DNA of 64,000 bases from Gulosibacter macacae (GTDB lineage Bacteria > Actinomycetota > Actinomycetes > Actinomycetales > Microbacteriaceae), in the NCBI RefSeq assembly GCF_003865375.1, contig NZ_RQVS01000001.1, forward strand, positions 1 to 64,000. The letters run 5' to 3'. Positions 1-10,114 of this stretch are shown here, piece after piece (positions within the stretch are counted from its first letter, which is position 1; each line of letters starts with the position of its first letter). The translations under genes were made by a program, and so were the position numbers. Under the pieces are notes generated by a model, which saw only the letters and a program-made list of their open reading frames with translations, ran no database searches and was not told the origin of the DNA.

Positions 1-904
1 CGAACCGAAACCGTGTCCACGATCAAGGGTCAAGGCCCCACCACGATCATGGAAATCATGAAGCTGGAGACTCCGCAGTCGGGGAGCATCCGCATCGACG
101 GCGAAGAAGTCTCGCGACTGTCGCGTGCCGAGAAACTCGAGCTTCGTTCGCAGATGGCGATGGTCTTTCAAGACCCGATGGCTTCGCTCGACCCGCGCAT
201 GCCGATCGGCGACATTCTGCGTGAGCCGATGGAAGTGCAGGGTTACAGCGACGCCGAAATGGCGAAACGTGTCGACTGGCTCTTGCGCACGGTGGGCCTT
301 CTCCCCGAACAGTCCGACCGATACCCGCAAGTTCTCAGGTGGGCAACGGCAGCGCATCGGCATCGCCCGAGCGCTCGCTTGCGACCCGCGGCTGGTCGTG
401 CTCGATGAGCCGGTCTCGGCACTTGATGTCTCGATTCAGGCGGGGGTGATCAACCTCCTCGACGATCTCAAGAACCGCCTCGGGCTGAGCTACCTCTTCG
501 TGTCACACGATCTCTCGGTGGTCTCGCATATCGCCGATCGCGTGGCCGTGATGTATCTCGGCAAGATTATTGAAATTGGCAGTACTGACGAGATTTTCGG
601 AAGCGAACTCGCGCATCCCTATACGCGAGCGTTGCTTTCTGCCATCCCAATCCCGGACCCGACCGTGGAACGAGAGCGCGAACGGATCGTGCTCACGGGC
701 GAACTGCCGTCGCCAGCGGAGACGCCGACCGGGTGCCGCTTCGTGAGCCGTTGCTACCTCTATCAGCACGTGCTCGACGACAAACAACGTGACCGGTGCG
801 CGAGCGAAATGCCAGCGCTGGAACCGCGGGGAGATCGTGATCATTCGATTGCCTGCTTCCACGCTGAACTCACCGCCGGTTACGAACCAACCACAACTAA
901 ATAG
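1..904 (+). pseudogene. Peptide ABC importer ATPase (DppF/OppF type), frameshifted and cut at the window edge
   Basis: ATP-hydrolysing subunit of a peptide/oligopeptide importer; it would energise uptake with the binding protein encoded next (943). The second part, read in frame 2 to TAG 902-904, holds the signature [14 protein letters not shown], Walker B LVVLDEP, the H-loop VSHD and an OppF-like C-terminal tail (GCRFVSRCY). The first part, in frame 1, holds the Q-loop [13 protein letters not shown]. The frames change near 333-336: RYP is in frame 1 and KFSGGQ in frame 2. Adding two bases (CCG CAC AAG) would restore RYPHKFSGGQ, close to the family norm. The Walker A area (about 28-48) reads KGQGPTT, with Pro where the essential Lys belongs. 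Two defects close to a sequence edge could be real decay or sequencing/assembly error; I cannot tell which. Confidence 0.8.
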
Positions 905-942
905 CGCCAACAACTAGCTGAATACTCAACGAGGAAATGATC

Positions 943-2673
943 ATGAACAAACCGCTTGCGACAGGCATTGCCGTCGTCGCAGCATTCGCGCTTGCCCTAA
1001 CCGGGTGCGCACGTGCTGACGACGCGCCAACTGGCAGCGCACCTGGCGAGACTGGCGAGATCGGCCACATCGATGCCACTGCCAACATGATGAACACGGT
1101 CGACTACGACGGCGTGGGCGAAGGCGGCACACTGCGCCTCTACAACAATTCATTCCCGGCGAACTTCAATACCTCGCACTCCGATGGCAACGAGACCAAT
1201 ACGGTCGCCATCATGGAATCGGTCTACCCGACGCTCTTCGCCTACACGGCTGACGGTGAAGTGATTCCGAACGATCTCTACGCCCAGCGCATTGAGAAGA
1301 CGTCAGACGAGCCGCTCACCTTCGAAATTGAGCTCGTGCACGGGCTGGAATGGTCTGATGGCACGCCGATCGACTTCAAGTCGATCAAGAACAACTTCGA
1401 CGCCATGGTGAATGAAGAGTTCCAGGTGCCTTCACGCGAGGGCTACAACCGGGTCGAGTCGGTGGAACAGGGCGGCAATGAGTACACCGCAGTCGTCACC
1501 TTCAAGGCAGGCGAGGTGTATGCCGACTGGATCGGCCTTGCCGCCGTCATGCCCGACGCCCTCGTCGAGTCGGCAGACGCCTTCAACACGAGCTGGGTCA
1601 ACGGCCCGACCGTGACCGGTGGTCCGTTCAAGATCGGCACGATCGACGCCGCGAACAAGGTCGTCACCCTGGTGCGCGACGACAACTTTAAGGGCGAGCG
1701 CAAGGCAAAGCTTGACCAGATTTCGTGGCAGACGATCGAGGATCCTTCGGCCGCCGCGACCGCGTTCAACGACGGCCAGCTTGACGTGATTGACGCCTCC
1801 AACCAGGCGATCTACTCGGTCGTCGTCGACAAGAGCGGCGAGGGCACCGACTTCGAGCTGCGCAGCGCCGCGGGCCCGAACTGGACCCACCTCACGCTGA
1901 ACGGTAAGCCGGGCAACATCCTCGAAGACCAGAACCTCCGCCAGGCGTTCACGCTTGCCATTGACCGCAAGTCGATCTTCCAGGCACTCAACGGCACCAT
2001 GCCATACCCCACTGGCATGGCTGACGACCTACTCGGTAACCACATGCTCGTGCAGAACCAGAACGGCTACGTGAACAACGCTGGCAACTACGGCGCCAAG
2101 GATGTCGGGGCTGCCAAGGAACTCATCGAAGCATCTGGCTGGACGCTCAATGGCGAGTACTACGAGAAGGACGGCAAGACCCTCGAGATTCGGTACGTCT
2201 ACAACGCCGGTTCGACCACGAACGGCACCGTTGCGCCGATCGTGACTGAGAACCTCAAGGATGTCGGCATCAAGCTCGTGATCGAGCAGGTGCCGCCGAC
2301 CGACCTCTTCTCGAAGTACGTCATCCCCGGCGACTACGACATGACGCTGTTCGGTTGGGCGGGTAACCCGTTCGTCACCTCATCGGTGTCGATCTGGCGC
2401 ACCGAGGGTGAGCAGAACTTCTCGGGTGTCGGCACGCCCGAGGTCGACGCTCTGCTTGACGAACTGCAGTCGACGACCGATGTCGACAAGCAGACCGAAC
2501 TGCTCAACAAGATTGATGAACTGCTGTGGCCAGTGGCGGGCAATCTGCCGCTCTTCCAGGCCTATGACTTCATCGTGGCGCACAACGACCTCGCAAACTA
2601 CGGTGCTCCCGGCTTCCAATCGGTTGACTGGACGACCGTGGGCTATGTGAACGGCTCGCCGAAGCTCGGCTAG
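943..2673 (+). CDS. Peptide ABC transporter substrate-binding lipoprotein (family 5)
   Basis: Extracellular solute-binding protein that would capture peptides or similar solutes and hand them to the ABC importer whose ATPase lies just upstream. The N-terminus is a lipoprotein signal: MNKPLATG, a hydrophobic stretch, then the lipobox ALTGC near residue 20. The mature part has family-5 features: GGTLRLYNNSFPANFN, VHGLEWSDGTPIDF (the characteristic L.WSDG.P motif) and repeated DD/YN binding-lobe segments; about 576 residues is a normal length. I chose ATG 943 over ATG 937 because GAGG at 931-934 is 8 bases before 943 but only 2 before 937. The gene follows the ATPase by 38 bases, so it is probably the last gene of the operon, and it ends at a strong hairpin. 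Substrate cannot be read from sequence. Confidence 0.93.
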   Translation: MNKPLATGIAVVAAFALALTGCARADDAPTGSAPGETGEIGHIDATANMMNTVDYDGVGEGGTLRLYNNSFPANFNTSHSDGNETNTVAIMESVYPTLFAYTADGEVIPNDLYAQRIEKTSDEPLTFEIELVHGLEWSDGTPIDFKSIKNNFDAMVNEEFQVPSREGYNRVESVEQGGNEYTAVVTFKAGEVYADWIGLAAVMPDALVESADAFNTSWVNGPTVTGGPFKIGTIDAANKVVTLVRDDNFKGERKAKLDQISWQTIEDPSAAATAFNDGQLDVIDASNQAIYSVVVDKSGEGTDFELRSAAGPNWTHLTLNGKPGNILEDQNLRQAFTLAIDRKSIFQALNGTMPYPTGMADDLLGNHMLVQNQNGYVNNAGNYGAKDVGAAKELIEASGWTLNGEYYEKDGKTLEIRYVYNAGSTTNGTVAPIVTENLKDVGIKLVIEQVPPTDLFSKYVIPGDYDMTLFGWAGNPFVTSSVSIWRTEGEQNFSGVGTPEVDALLDELQSTTDVDKQTELLNKIDELLWPVAGNLPLFQAYDFIVAHNDLANYGAPGFQSVDWTTVGYVNGSPKLG

Positions 2674-2688
2674 CCAAGGATGTGGCGA

Positions 2689-2730
2689 GGGCCTCAACGA
2701 ACCACCTCGTGGTCGTTGGGGCCCTTCCGC
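2689..2730. terminator. Bidirectional hairpin terminator between convergent genes
   Basis: GGGCCTCAACG and ACCAC on the left pair with GTGGT and CGTTGGGGCCC on the right around a 3-base loop, with one bulged A. It lies 16 bases after the binding-protein stop and 17 before the stop of the minus-strand protease gene, so it probably serves both. The T-tract (TTCCGCTTT) is weak. Confidence 0.75.
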
Positions 2731-2746
2731 TTTCCAGCAGACGCGG

Positions 2747-3565
2747 TTAAAAAACGCCGGGCCAGAGTGTCACGGCAAGGGGATAGCCAAGGAACGCCAC
2801 GAGATCGAGCAAAAAGTGTGCGATGACGAGCGGCATGACTCGACGACGTGCGGGTCGTGCATCCGCACCGCCTGATCTTGGTCGTGACCACCAGACAAAA
2901 AATGCCGCGAACAGGATGCCCATGGCGACGTTGCCGAGCGCCATCGGCACGCCCTGGTAGAGGTGATACGAGCCACGCACGAGCGCCGAGGTGAGGATGA
3001 TCGGCCACCAACCCCAGCCGAGCTGGCGCAGGCGCGTGACCAGGTAGCCGACCACGATGACCTCTTCGATGAGCGCGGCGCGCAGGGCGGCGAGCACGTA
3101 GAGCATCGCCGTCCACCAGGCGAGTTCGCTGTCGGCGGTCACGACCTGAGCGGTGGCACCAGCGAGGCGCGAAACGGCGTAGAGCGCAAGGCCGGGGATG
3201 CCGATGGCTGCGGCGAGGAGGAGGCCGCGGCCGAGGTCACGGCCGGGGGAGCGCAGGTCGAAGCCGAGGCGGCGGAAGCCGGATTCGCGGTGGCTCCAGA
3301 GTAGCCAGATGACGAGCGCGACCGGCATGAGCCTCGCGACGAAAACGACCAGGCGGTTGAGCACGTCGAAGAGCGGGAACGCGCTCACCGCGGGATTGAT
3401 CGCCTGCGTCGTCTCGGCGATCGGGGTGGGGCCCGCGAGCGTTTCGAGGAGCGAGAGGAGGGCGTAGGCGGCCGAGGGGAGGAGCGAGAGGCCGAGCACG
3501 ATCCAGATTTCCCAGCGCAGACGCCGCCGCGCATCGTGGATGCGGAGCGGGCGCGGGGTGGGCAT
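2747..3565 (-). CDS. CPBP family intramembrane metalloprotease
   Basis: Predicted integral-membrane glutamic-type protease of the CAAX/Abi (CPBP) family. Several hydrophobic segments are visible (about residues 20-40, 70-90, 108-130 and the C-terminal third). The core motifs are ALIEEVIVVGYLVTRL (paired Glu, about residue 165), SALVRGSYHLYQG (His) and VIAHFLLDL (His), the expected four-helix active site. In the first motif the Glu pair is followed by VIVVGY rather than the textbook EExxxR; this variant is common in actinobacterial members as I recall. It is a single-gene unit, convergent with the binding-protein gene and divergent from typA. Substrates of this group in Actinobacteria are mostly unknown. 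Confidence 0.85.
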   Translation of the reverse strand: MPTPRPLRIHDARRRLRWEIWIVLGLSLLPSAAYALLSLLETLAGPTPIAETTQAINPAVSAFPLFDVLNRLVVFVARLMPVALVIWLLWSHRESGFRRLGFDLRSPGRDLGRGLLLAAAIGIPGLALYAVSRLAGATAQVVTADSELAWWTAMLYVLAALRAALIEEVIVVGYLVTRLRQLGWGWWPIILTSALVRGSYHLYQGVPMALGNVAMGILFAAFFVWWSRPRSGGADARPARRRVMPLVIAHFLLDLVAFLGYPLAVTLWPGVF

Positions 3566-3623
3566 GGCCGCCAGTTTACGGGGGCGGTGTGGGGGTCTCG
3601 AGACGCGCGCCCGATGCAGGCCC

Positions 3624-3629
3624 TATACT
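3624..3629 (+). promoter_or_regulatory. Likely -10 box (TATACT) of typA
   Basis: TATACT lies 40 bases upstream of the typA start in the divergent gap, which would put transcription start near 3636. I do not see a convincing -35 box at the matching distance, so this rests on the -10 element alone. Confidence 0.45.
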
Positions 3630-3668
3630 TGAACGTCCGCCAATTTCAATCGAAGGCACCCCTAACGC

Positions 3669-5582
3669 ATGACTGCTCCGCTGGCCCATCGTTCCGACAT
3701 CCGCAACGTCGCCATCGTGGCGCACGTCGACCACGGCAAGACCACCCTCGTCGACGCCATGCTCAAGCAGACCCACACCTTCGGCGAACACTCGCACTAC
3801 GAGACCGACGAGCGCGTCATGGACTCGGGTGACCTCGAGCGCGAAAAGGGCATCACGATCCTCGCGAAGAACACCGCGATCCGCTACGACGGCGAGCACG
3901 CCGATGGGCAGACGATCATCATCAACGTCGTCGACACGCCCGGCCACGCCGACTTCGGTGGCGAAGTTGAGCGAGCCCTGTCGATGGTCGACGGCGTCGT
4001 CCTCCTCGTTGACTCGGCCGAAGGCCCGATGCCGCAGACCCGCTTCGTGCTCCGCAAGGCCCTCGAAGCCAAGCTGCCGGTGATCCTCCTCGTCAACAAG
4101 ACCGACCGTCCGGATGCCCGCATCCCCGAGGTCGTCGAAGAAGCCCACGACCTGCTGCTCGGTATCGCCGGCGACCTTGCCGACGATGTGCCCGACCTTG
4201 ACGTTGACGCCCTGCTCGACCTACCCGTGCTCTACGCCTCGGGCCGCGCCGGCGTCGCCTCGACCACGCAGCCCGACAACGGCTCATTACCCGACAACGA
4301 CAACCTCGAGCCGCTCTTCGCCGCAATTCTCGAGCACATCCCGGCCCCGACCTACGACGAGACCGCGCCGCTGCAGGCCCACGTCACGAACCTCGACTCC
4401 TCACCGTTCCTCGGTCGCATGGCGCTCCTGCGCATCCACAACGGCACGCTCCGCAAGGGCGCGACCGTGGCCTGGGTGCACGATGGCGAGACGAGCAATG
4501 TGCGCATCACCGAGCTCCTCGAGACCATCGGTCTCGAGCGCGTGCCCACCGAAGAAGCCGGCCCCGGCGACATCATCGCGATTGCGGGCATCCCCGACAT
4601 CATGATCGGTGACACCATCGCCGACCCGAACGATGTGCGCCCGCTGCCCGAAATCCACGTCGACGAGCCGGCCATCTCGATGACCATCGGCACGAACACC
4701 TCGCCGCTGGTCGGCAAGGTGAAGGGCCACAAGCTCACCGCCCGCATGGTGAAGGATCGCCTCGACCGCGAACTCATCGGCAACGTGTCGCTGCGCGTCA
4801 ACGACATCGGTCGTCCCGACGCCTGGGAGGTGCAGGGTCGTGGCGAACTCGCGCTGTCGATCCTCATCGAGAACATGCGCCGCGAAGGCTTCGAGCTCAC
4901 CGCGGGCAAGCCGCAGGTGGTCACCAAGGAAATCGACGGCAAGAAGCACGAACCGTTCGAGCACACCACCATCGACGTGCCTGAGGAGTTCCTCGGCGCG
5001 ATCACGCAGCTCATGGCGGCCCGCAAGGCACGCCTTGAGGGCATGACGAACCACGGCACCGGCTGGGTGCGCATGGAGTTCACGGTGCCCTCTCGCGGCC
5101 TCATCGGCTTCCGCAGCGAGTTCATGACGCTCACCCGCGGTACCGGTATCGCCAACTCGATCTCGGCCGGCTACGAGCCGTGGGTTGGCCTCATCCAGAC
5201 CCGCGTCAATGGCTCGATCGTTGCCGACCGTGCCGGTGTCTCGACCCCGTTCGCGATGATCGGCCTGCAGGAGCGCATGAGCTTCTTCATCGAACCGACC
5301 GACGAGGTCTATGAGGGCATGGTCATCGGCGAGAACACCCGCGCCGACGACATGGATGTGAACATCACGAAGGAAAAGAAGCTCACGAACATGCGTGCCG
5401 CGAGCTCCGATGAATTCGAGAAGCTCACCCCTCCGCGTAAGCTCACGCTGGAAGAGTCGCTCGAATTTGCTCGCGAAGACGAGTGCGTTGAGGTGACGCC
5501 CGAGAAGATTCGCATCCGCAAGGTCGAACTCGACGCCACCACCCGCGCCCGCGCAACCTCGCGAGCCAAGAAGGGCAATTAG
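3669..5582 (+). CDS. typA: Translational GTPase TypA/BipA
   Basis: Ribosome-associated GTPase of the EF-G/LepA superfamily, involved in ribosome assembly and stress or cold adaptation. All G motifs are present: AHVDHGKT (residues 18-25), EREKGITI, DTPGHADF and NKTDRPDAR. They are followed by the beta-barrel domain and the EF-G-like C-terminal half with the TypA-specific region RGLIGFRSEFMTLTRGTGI. The length of 637 residues matches the family. The ATG start follows a modest leader (TATACT box upstream). The next gene starts 4 bases after its stop, suggesting co-transcription with the small membrane protein and perhaps fdxA and dapC. Confidence 0.97.
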   Translation: MTAPLAHRSDIRNVAIVAHVDHGKTTLVDAMLKQTHTFGEHSHYETDERVMDSGDLEREKGITILAKNTAIRYDGEHADGQTIIINVVDTPGHADFGGEVERALSMVDGVVLLVDSAEGPMPQTRFVLRKALEAKLPVILLVNKTDRPDARIPEVVEEAHDLLLGIAGDLADDVPDLDVDALLDLPVLYASGRAGVASTTQPDNGSLPDNDNLEPLFAAILEHIPAPTYDETAPLQAHVTNLDSSPFLGRMALLRIHNGTLRKGATVAWVHDGETSNVRITELLETIGLERVPTEEAGPGDIIAIAGIPDIMIGDTIADPNDVRPLPEIHVDEPAISMTIGTNTSPLVGKVKGHKLTARMVKDRLDRELIGNVSLRVNDIGRPDAWEVQGRGELALSILIENMRREGFELTAGKPQVVTKEIDGKKHEPFEHTTIDVPEEFLGAITQLMAARKARLEGMTNHGTGWVRMEFTVPSRGLIGFRSEFMTLTRGTGIANSISAGYEPWVGLIQTRVNGSIVADRAGVSTPFAMIGLQERMSFFIEPTDEVYEGMVIGENTRADDMDVNITKEKKLTNMRAASSDEFEKLTPPRKLTLEESLEFAREDECVEVTPEKIRIRKVELDATTRARATSRAKKGN

Positions 5583-5586
5583 CCGG

Positions 5587-5991
5587 ATGCGCTCGGGTCG
5601 CGTCGTCGAACAACTCGTCACCTTCGGGTCGTTTGCCCTGTTCGGGGTGATTGCCGGAGTGATCACGACGTTCGCGCACCGAGTGCGATTCCAGCTCGGC
5701 GAGGTGATGATCTGGCACGGCATCGTGATCGCGCTCCTTGCCGTGTTGCTCATCACCATTGGCCTGCGCGTCTACCTCACCGAGAAGCTGCCCGCGATTG
5801 CCTTCGCGGTCGGTGTGGTTGGCGCTGTGTTTGCCCTGTCGACGTCGGGGATGGGGCACTCAGTCGTCATCCCGGGCGGCGGCCTCGGCGCCGTCGGGCT
5901 CATCTGGGTCTACGGCTCGGCGATCGCCGTCGCCCTGCCCGCAATCTGGCCGAGCGTGCCGCAACGCCGACCGGCCACACCCTCGGAGTAG
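5587..5991 (+). CDS. Small four-helix membrane protein (possibly DUF6113 family)
   Basis: A 134-residue protein of unknown function with about four hydrophobic segments (residues about 8-28, 40-60, 68-86 and 100-122), short loops and a polar tail ending QRRPATPSE. It starts 4 bases after typA and precedes the ferredoxin gene by 39 bases, so it is probably in the same transcription unit. Small membrane proteins occupy this position in related Microbacteriaceae; I think they are annotated DUF6113, but that is memory, not a search result. No catalytic motif is visible. Confidence 0.75.
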   Translation: MRSGRVVEQLVTFGSFALFGVIAGVITTFAHRVRFQLGEVMIWHGIVIALLAVLLITIGLRVYLTEKLPAIAFAVGVVGAVFALSTSGMGHSVVIPGGGLGAVGLIWVYGSAIAVALPAIWPSVPQRRPATPSE

Positions 5992-6030
5992 GGTAGAAGC
6001 TCCCATCCCGCTCAAGAAGGAGACTCGGTC

Positions 6031-6354
6031 GTGACCTACGTTATTGCCCTGCCCTGTGTCGACGTGAAGGATCGCGCTTGCGTTGACGAGTGCCCCGTCG
6101 ACTGCATCTACGAGGGCGAGCGGATGCTCTACATCCACCCCGACGAATGCGTCGACTGCGGTGCGTGCGAGCCGGTCTGCCCGGTTGAAGCGATCTACTA
6201 CGAAGACGACGTGCCCGAGGAATGGGCCGACTACTACCGCGCAAACGTTGACTTCTTTGAAGAGATCGGTTCGCCCGGCGGCGCCGCAAAGGTCGGCGTC
6301 TACGACTTCGACCACCCACTCGTCGCCGCGCTCGCGCCCAACCAGAACCAGTAG
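6031..6354 (+). CDS. fdxA: Ferredoxin, 7Fe-8S type
   Basis: Small electron carrier with two iron-sulfur sites. The sequence shows the paired cysteine clusters expected of the bacterial 7Fe ferredoxin: C9, C17, C21 and C25 in the first block ([10 protein letters not shown]) and C40, C43, C46 and C50 in the second ([12 protein letters not shown]). An acidic C-terminal tail follows, also typical. The start is GTG 6031, preceded by AGAAGGAGA (6015-6023). dapC begins 6 bases after the stop; I recall the same ferredoxin-dapC order from Mycobacterium (fdxC-Rv1178). Length 107 residues is normal. Confidence 0.95.
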   Translation: MTYVIALPCVDVKDRACVDECPVDCIYEGERMLYIHPDECVDCGACEPVCPVEAIYYEDDVPEEWADYYRANVDFFEEIGSPGGAAKVGVYDFDHPLVAALAPNQNQ

Positions 6355-6360
6355 CTCCGC

Positions 6361-7476
6361 ATGGCGCTCGGCCCACTGCCCGACTATCCGTGGGACCTCC
6401 TGAAACCGATCCGTGCGGCGGCTGGCGAGCATCCCGATGGCGCCATCGATCTCACGATCGGCTCGCCCGTCGACCCGACGCCGGAGGTGATCCGCGCGGC
6501 GCTCGCCGAGGCGACCGATGCGCACAGTTATCCGACCACCCTCGGCTCGAACGAGGCGCGGCAAGCGATTGTCGATTGGTTTGCGCGGCGCCGCGGAGTT
6601 CCCGGGCTCACGCTTGACGAGACGATGGTGACCATCGGCTCGAAGGAATTCGTCGCGAACACCGCGCACTTTCTTGGCCTTGGCGAGGGCGATGTCGTCG
6701 TGCATCCCTCGGTGGCCTACCCGACCTACGACATGGGTGCCGTGTTCGCTGGCGCGAAGGCCATCGCCGAAGATGACCCGGCGAAATGGCCGGATGCGAC
6801 CAAACTCGTCTGGCTGAACTCACCCGGCAACCCCGATGGCCGCGTGCTCGATGTGGCGGCATTGCGGGATGCGGTCGCCCGCGCCCGCGAACTCGGTGCG
6901 GTGATCATCAATGACGAGTGTTACGCCGAACTTGGCTGGGATGACTGGGCTGACCGCCGCATCCCGTCGATTCTTGACCCCGAAGTCGTCGGTGACTCGC
7001 GCGCCGGCGTGCTCGCCTCATCCTCGCTCTCGAAGCGGTCGAACCTGGCCGGCTATCGCGCGGCGTATGTAGCCGGCGACCGCGAGGTGCTCGCGCGCCT
7101 ACTTGTTGCCCGCAAGCACGCGGGACTGATGATGCCGGCGCCGGTGCAACACGCGCTCGCGGTGGCGCTGGGGGCGGATGCGGCAGCTGACGAGCAGCGG
7201 GACCGGTACCGCCGCCGTCGCGAGCGGCTCAAGCCTGCGCTTGAAGCCTGGGGCCTGCGCATCGAGCACTCCGAGGCTGGCCTGTACCTCTGGGGTACGA
7301 CCGGCGCGGACTGCTGGCCGACGCTCTCGTCGCTGGCCAGCATCGGCATCATTGCTGGGCCTGGGCAGTTCTACGGCTCGGCGGGGCAGCAGTACATTCG
7401 CGTGTCACTCACGGCGAGCGACGTCGATATTGACCGCGCCGCTGAACGGCTCGAAGCGGCCGTGCCTGGTGACTAA
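6361..7476 (+). CDS. dapC: Succinyldiaminopimelate transaminase
   Basis: PLP-dependent class I/II aminotransferase that makes N-succinyl-LL-2,6-diaminopimelate from N-succinyl-2-amino-6-ketopimelate in the succinylase branch of lysine and meso-diaminopimelate synthesis. Visible features: substrate/PLP region LTIGSPVDPTPEVI near the N-terminus, WLNSPGNPDGRVL (residues about 150-163), DECYAELGW, and the Schiff-base Lys in SSSLSKRSNLAGYR. The length (371) fits actinobacterial DapC. It follows fdxA by 6 bases and lies on the same strand and close to dapD and dapE, which supports the specific assignment over a generic aminotransferase. Confidence 0.93.
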   Translation: MALGPLPDYPWDLLKPIRAAAGEHPDGAIDLTIGSPVDPTPEVIRAALAEATDAHSYPTTLGSNEARQAIVDWFARRRGVPGLTLDETMVTIGSKEFVANTAHFLGLGEGDVVVHPSVAYPTYDMGAVFAGAKAIAEDDPAKWPDATKLVWLNSPGNPDGRVLDVAALRDAVARARELGAVIINDECYAELGWDDWADRRIPSILDPEVVGDSRAGVLASSSLSKRSNLAGYRAAYVAGDREVLARLLVARKHAGLMMPAPVQHALAVALGADAAADEQRDRYRRRRERLKPALEAWGLRIEHSEAGLYLWGTTGADCWPTLSSLASIGIIAGPGQFYGSAGQQYIRVSLTASDVDIDRAAERLEAAVPGD

Positions 7477-7514
7477 AGCTTTGTAGTGAACGGCAATCAC
7501 TTCGCCGCGGTCGT

Positions 7515-7531
7515 TGTTCACTCCGTGAACA
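7515..7531. promoter_or_regulatory. Inverted repeat in the gltA leader (possible operator)
   Basis: TGTTCAC and GTGAACA form a perfect 7-base inverted repeat separated by TCC, about 90 bases upstream of the gltA start in a 146-base gap. The size suits a dimeric transcription factor. The binding protein is unknown and no terminator-like T-tract follows. Confidence 0.4.
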
Positions 7532-7622
7532 CAGCCTGCCGACCAGTAGGCTAGTGCGAGGGCTTCGGCGCGTCACGAGCGGGTCGGCCTTCCCGCATCC
7601 CGTCACGTCCACAGGAGGTTCC

Positions 7623-8948
<1,326 letters not shown>

Positions 8949-8956
8949 GTAGCGCC

Positions 8957-8992
8957 AAAAGGGCCGACCTGAGGAATCGGGTCGGCCCTTTT
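8957..8992. terminator. Rho-independent terminator after gltA
   Basis: AAAAGGGCCGACC pairs with GGTCGGCCCTTTT across a short loop, 9 bases after the gltA stop. The A-run on one side and T-run on the other make it usable in both directions, also for the convergent dapD. Confidence 0.9.
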
Positions 8993-9046
8993 GCGTTGGT
9001 GTTGCGGAGCGCGTCGGGGGATCGCGGGACGCGATCCGACGGCTAG

Positions 9047-10012
9047 CTAGTGAAGCATCGAGTTGAGCTCGATCCCTCGGCCCTCACGCGAAATCGCCTC
9101 GACCGCACCGCTCAGCGAGTTACGGCGGAACAGCAAGCTCGGCACATCAGCAAGCTCTGCGGCCTTGACCGTGCGCGCATTACCGTCGGCATCGGGATGC
9201 TGGGGGAGGAGCACCTTGGTTCCCGCCGTCACATAGAGTCCCGCCTCCACAACGCAATCGTCACCAAGCGAGATGCCGAGACCCGAGTTCGCGCCGAGGA
9301 GCGAGCGCTCACCCACGCGCACGCGCTGCGTGCCACCGCCCGAGAGCGTGCCCATGATTGAGGCGCCGCCACCAATGTCGGAGCCCTCACCAACGACGAC
9401 ACCCTGCGAAATGCGTCCCTCAACCATCGAGGTGCCGAGCGTGCCCGCGTTGAAATTCACGAAGCCCTCGTGCATCACGACAGTGCCGGGCGCGAGGTGC
9501 GCGCCGAGGCGCACGCGGCCACCGTCGGCGATGCGCACCCCCACGGGCACGACGTAGTCGAGCAGGCGCGGAAACTTGTCGATGGCGTACACCTGGATGC
9601 CCGCCCGACGCAGTTGCGGCAGCCGTGCGCGCACATCATCGGCCGGCATCGGACCGAGGTCGGTCCACGCGTTCGTCGGCAGGTGCCCGAAGATGCCGTC
9701 GAGGTTGATCGTGTTCGGCACCACGAGCAGGTGCGAGAGCAGGTGCAGGCGCAGATACGCATCGCCAACCGAACTCACCGGTGTATCCAGATTGCTCTCG
9801 ACGAGCACCGGCCGCAGACGAACGCCGCGGCGCGCATCCTCGTGCGCACCATCGGCAAGTTCGGCCGGAGCGAGCGAGCGGTCGCGGCCCGCGGGCACCT
9901 CGCCGAGGCGGGGGTCGGGGAACCAGCAGTCGAGCATGGCGCCACTGTGGTCGTAGGTGGCGAGCCCGTCGGCCCAGGCGGAACGCGTCGTTGCGGTGGC
10001 AGGCGAAGTCAT
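9047..10012 (-). CDS. dapD: Tetrahydrodipicolinate N-succinyltransferase
   Basis: Transfers succinyl from succinyl-CoA to tetrahydrodipicolinate, the step before DapC. The C-terminal half is a left-handed beta-helix of hexapeptide repeats ([44 protein letters not shown]) typical of the trimeric enzyme; the N-terminal region has the actinobacterial form ([27 protein letters not shown]). I chose the ATG at 10010-10012 ([13 protein letters not shown], 321 residues). A longer open frame runs into the tandem repeats at 10055-10100 and is unlikely to be coding. It is divergent from dapE, with the repeats between them. Confidence 0.95.
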   Translation of the reverse strand: MTSPATATTRSAWADGLATYDHSGAMLDCWFPDPRLGEVPAGRDRSLAPAELADGAHEDARRGVRLRPVLVESNLDTPVSSVGDAYLRLHLLSHLLVVPNTINLDGIFGHLPTNAWTDLGPMPADDVRARLPQLRRAGIQVYAIDKFPRLLDYVVPVGVRIADGGRVRLGAHLAPGTVVMHEGFVNFNAGTLGTSMVEGRISQGVVVGEGSDIGGGASIMGTLSGGGTQRVRVGERSLLGANSGLGISLGDDCVVEAGLYVTAGTKVLLPQHPDADGNARTVKAAELADVPSLLFRRNSLSGAVEAISREGRGIELNSMLH

Positions 10013-10054
10013 GGTTCCAGCGTAGTGGGGCTGGGGTGGTGCGCGTGGGCGGTG

Positions 10055-10100
10055 CTTCGAGGGCCTCAGCACGCGCACTTCGAGGGCCTCAGCACGCGCA
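10055..10100. repeat. Tandem 23-base repeat, two copies (repeat family A)
   Basis: Two perfect head-to-tail copies (10055-10077 and 10078-10100) of a unit beginning CTTCGAGGGCCTCAGCACGC, in the dapD-dapE divergent gap. The core GCTTCGAG..CCTCAGC recurs at 37319-37364, 42171-42236, 49551-49629 and 55009-55025, always between genes. Confidence 0.85.
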
Positions 10101-10114
10101 ACTAGACTTGCCGC

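Noticed and set aside
4401-5759. Long open frame on the minus strand opposite typA
   Set aside because: It is the complement of a well-conserved GTPase in GC-rich DNA; the translation is His/Arg/Asp-rich with no family match.
9047-10078. Longer dapD frame reaching into the tandem repeats
   Set aside because: The extra N-terminus is coded by repeat DNA and does not match DapD; the ATG at 10010-10012 is the family start.
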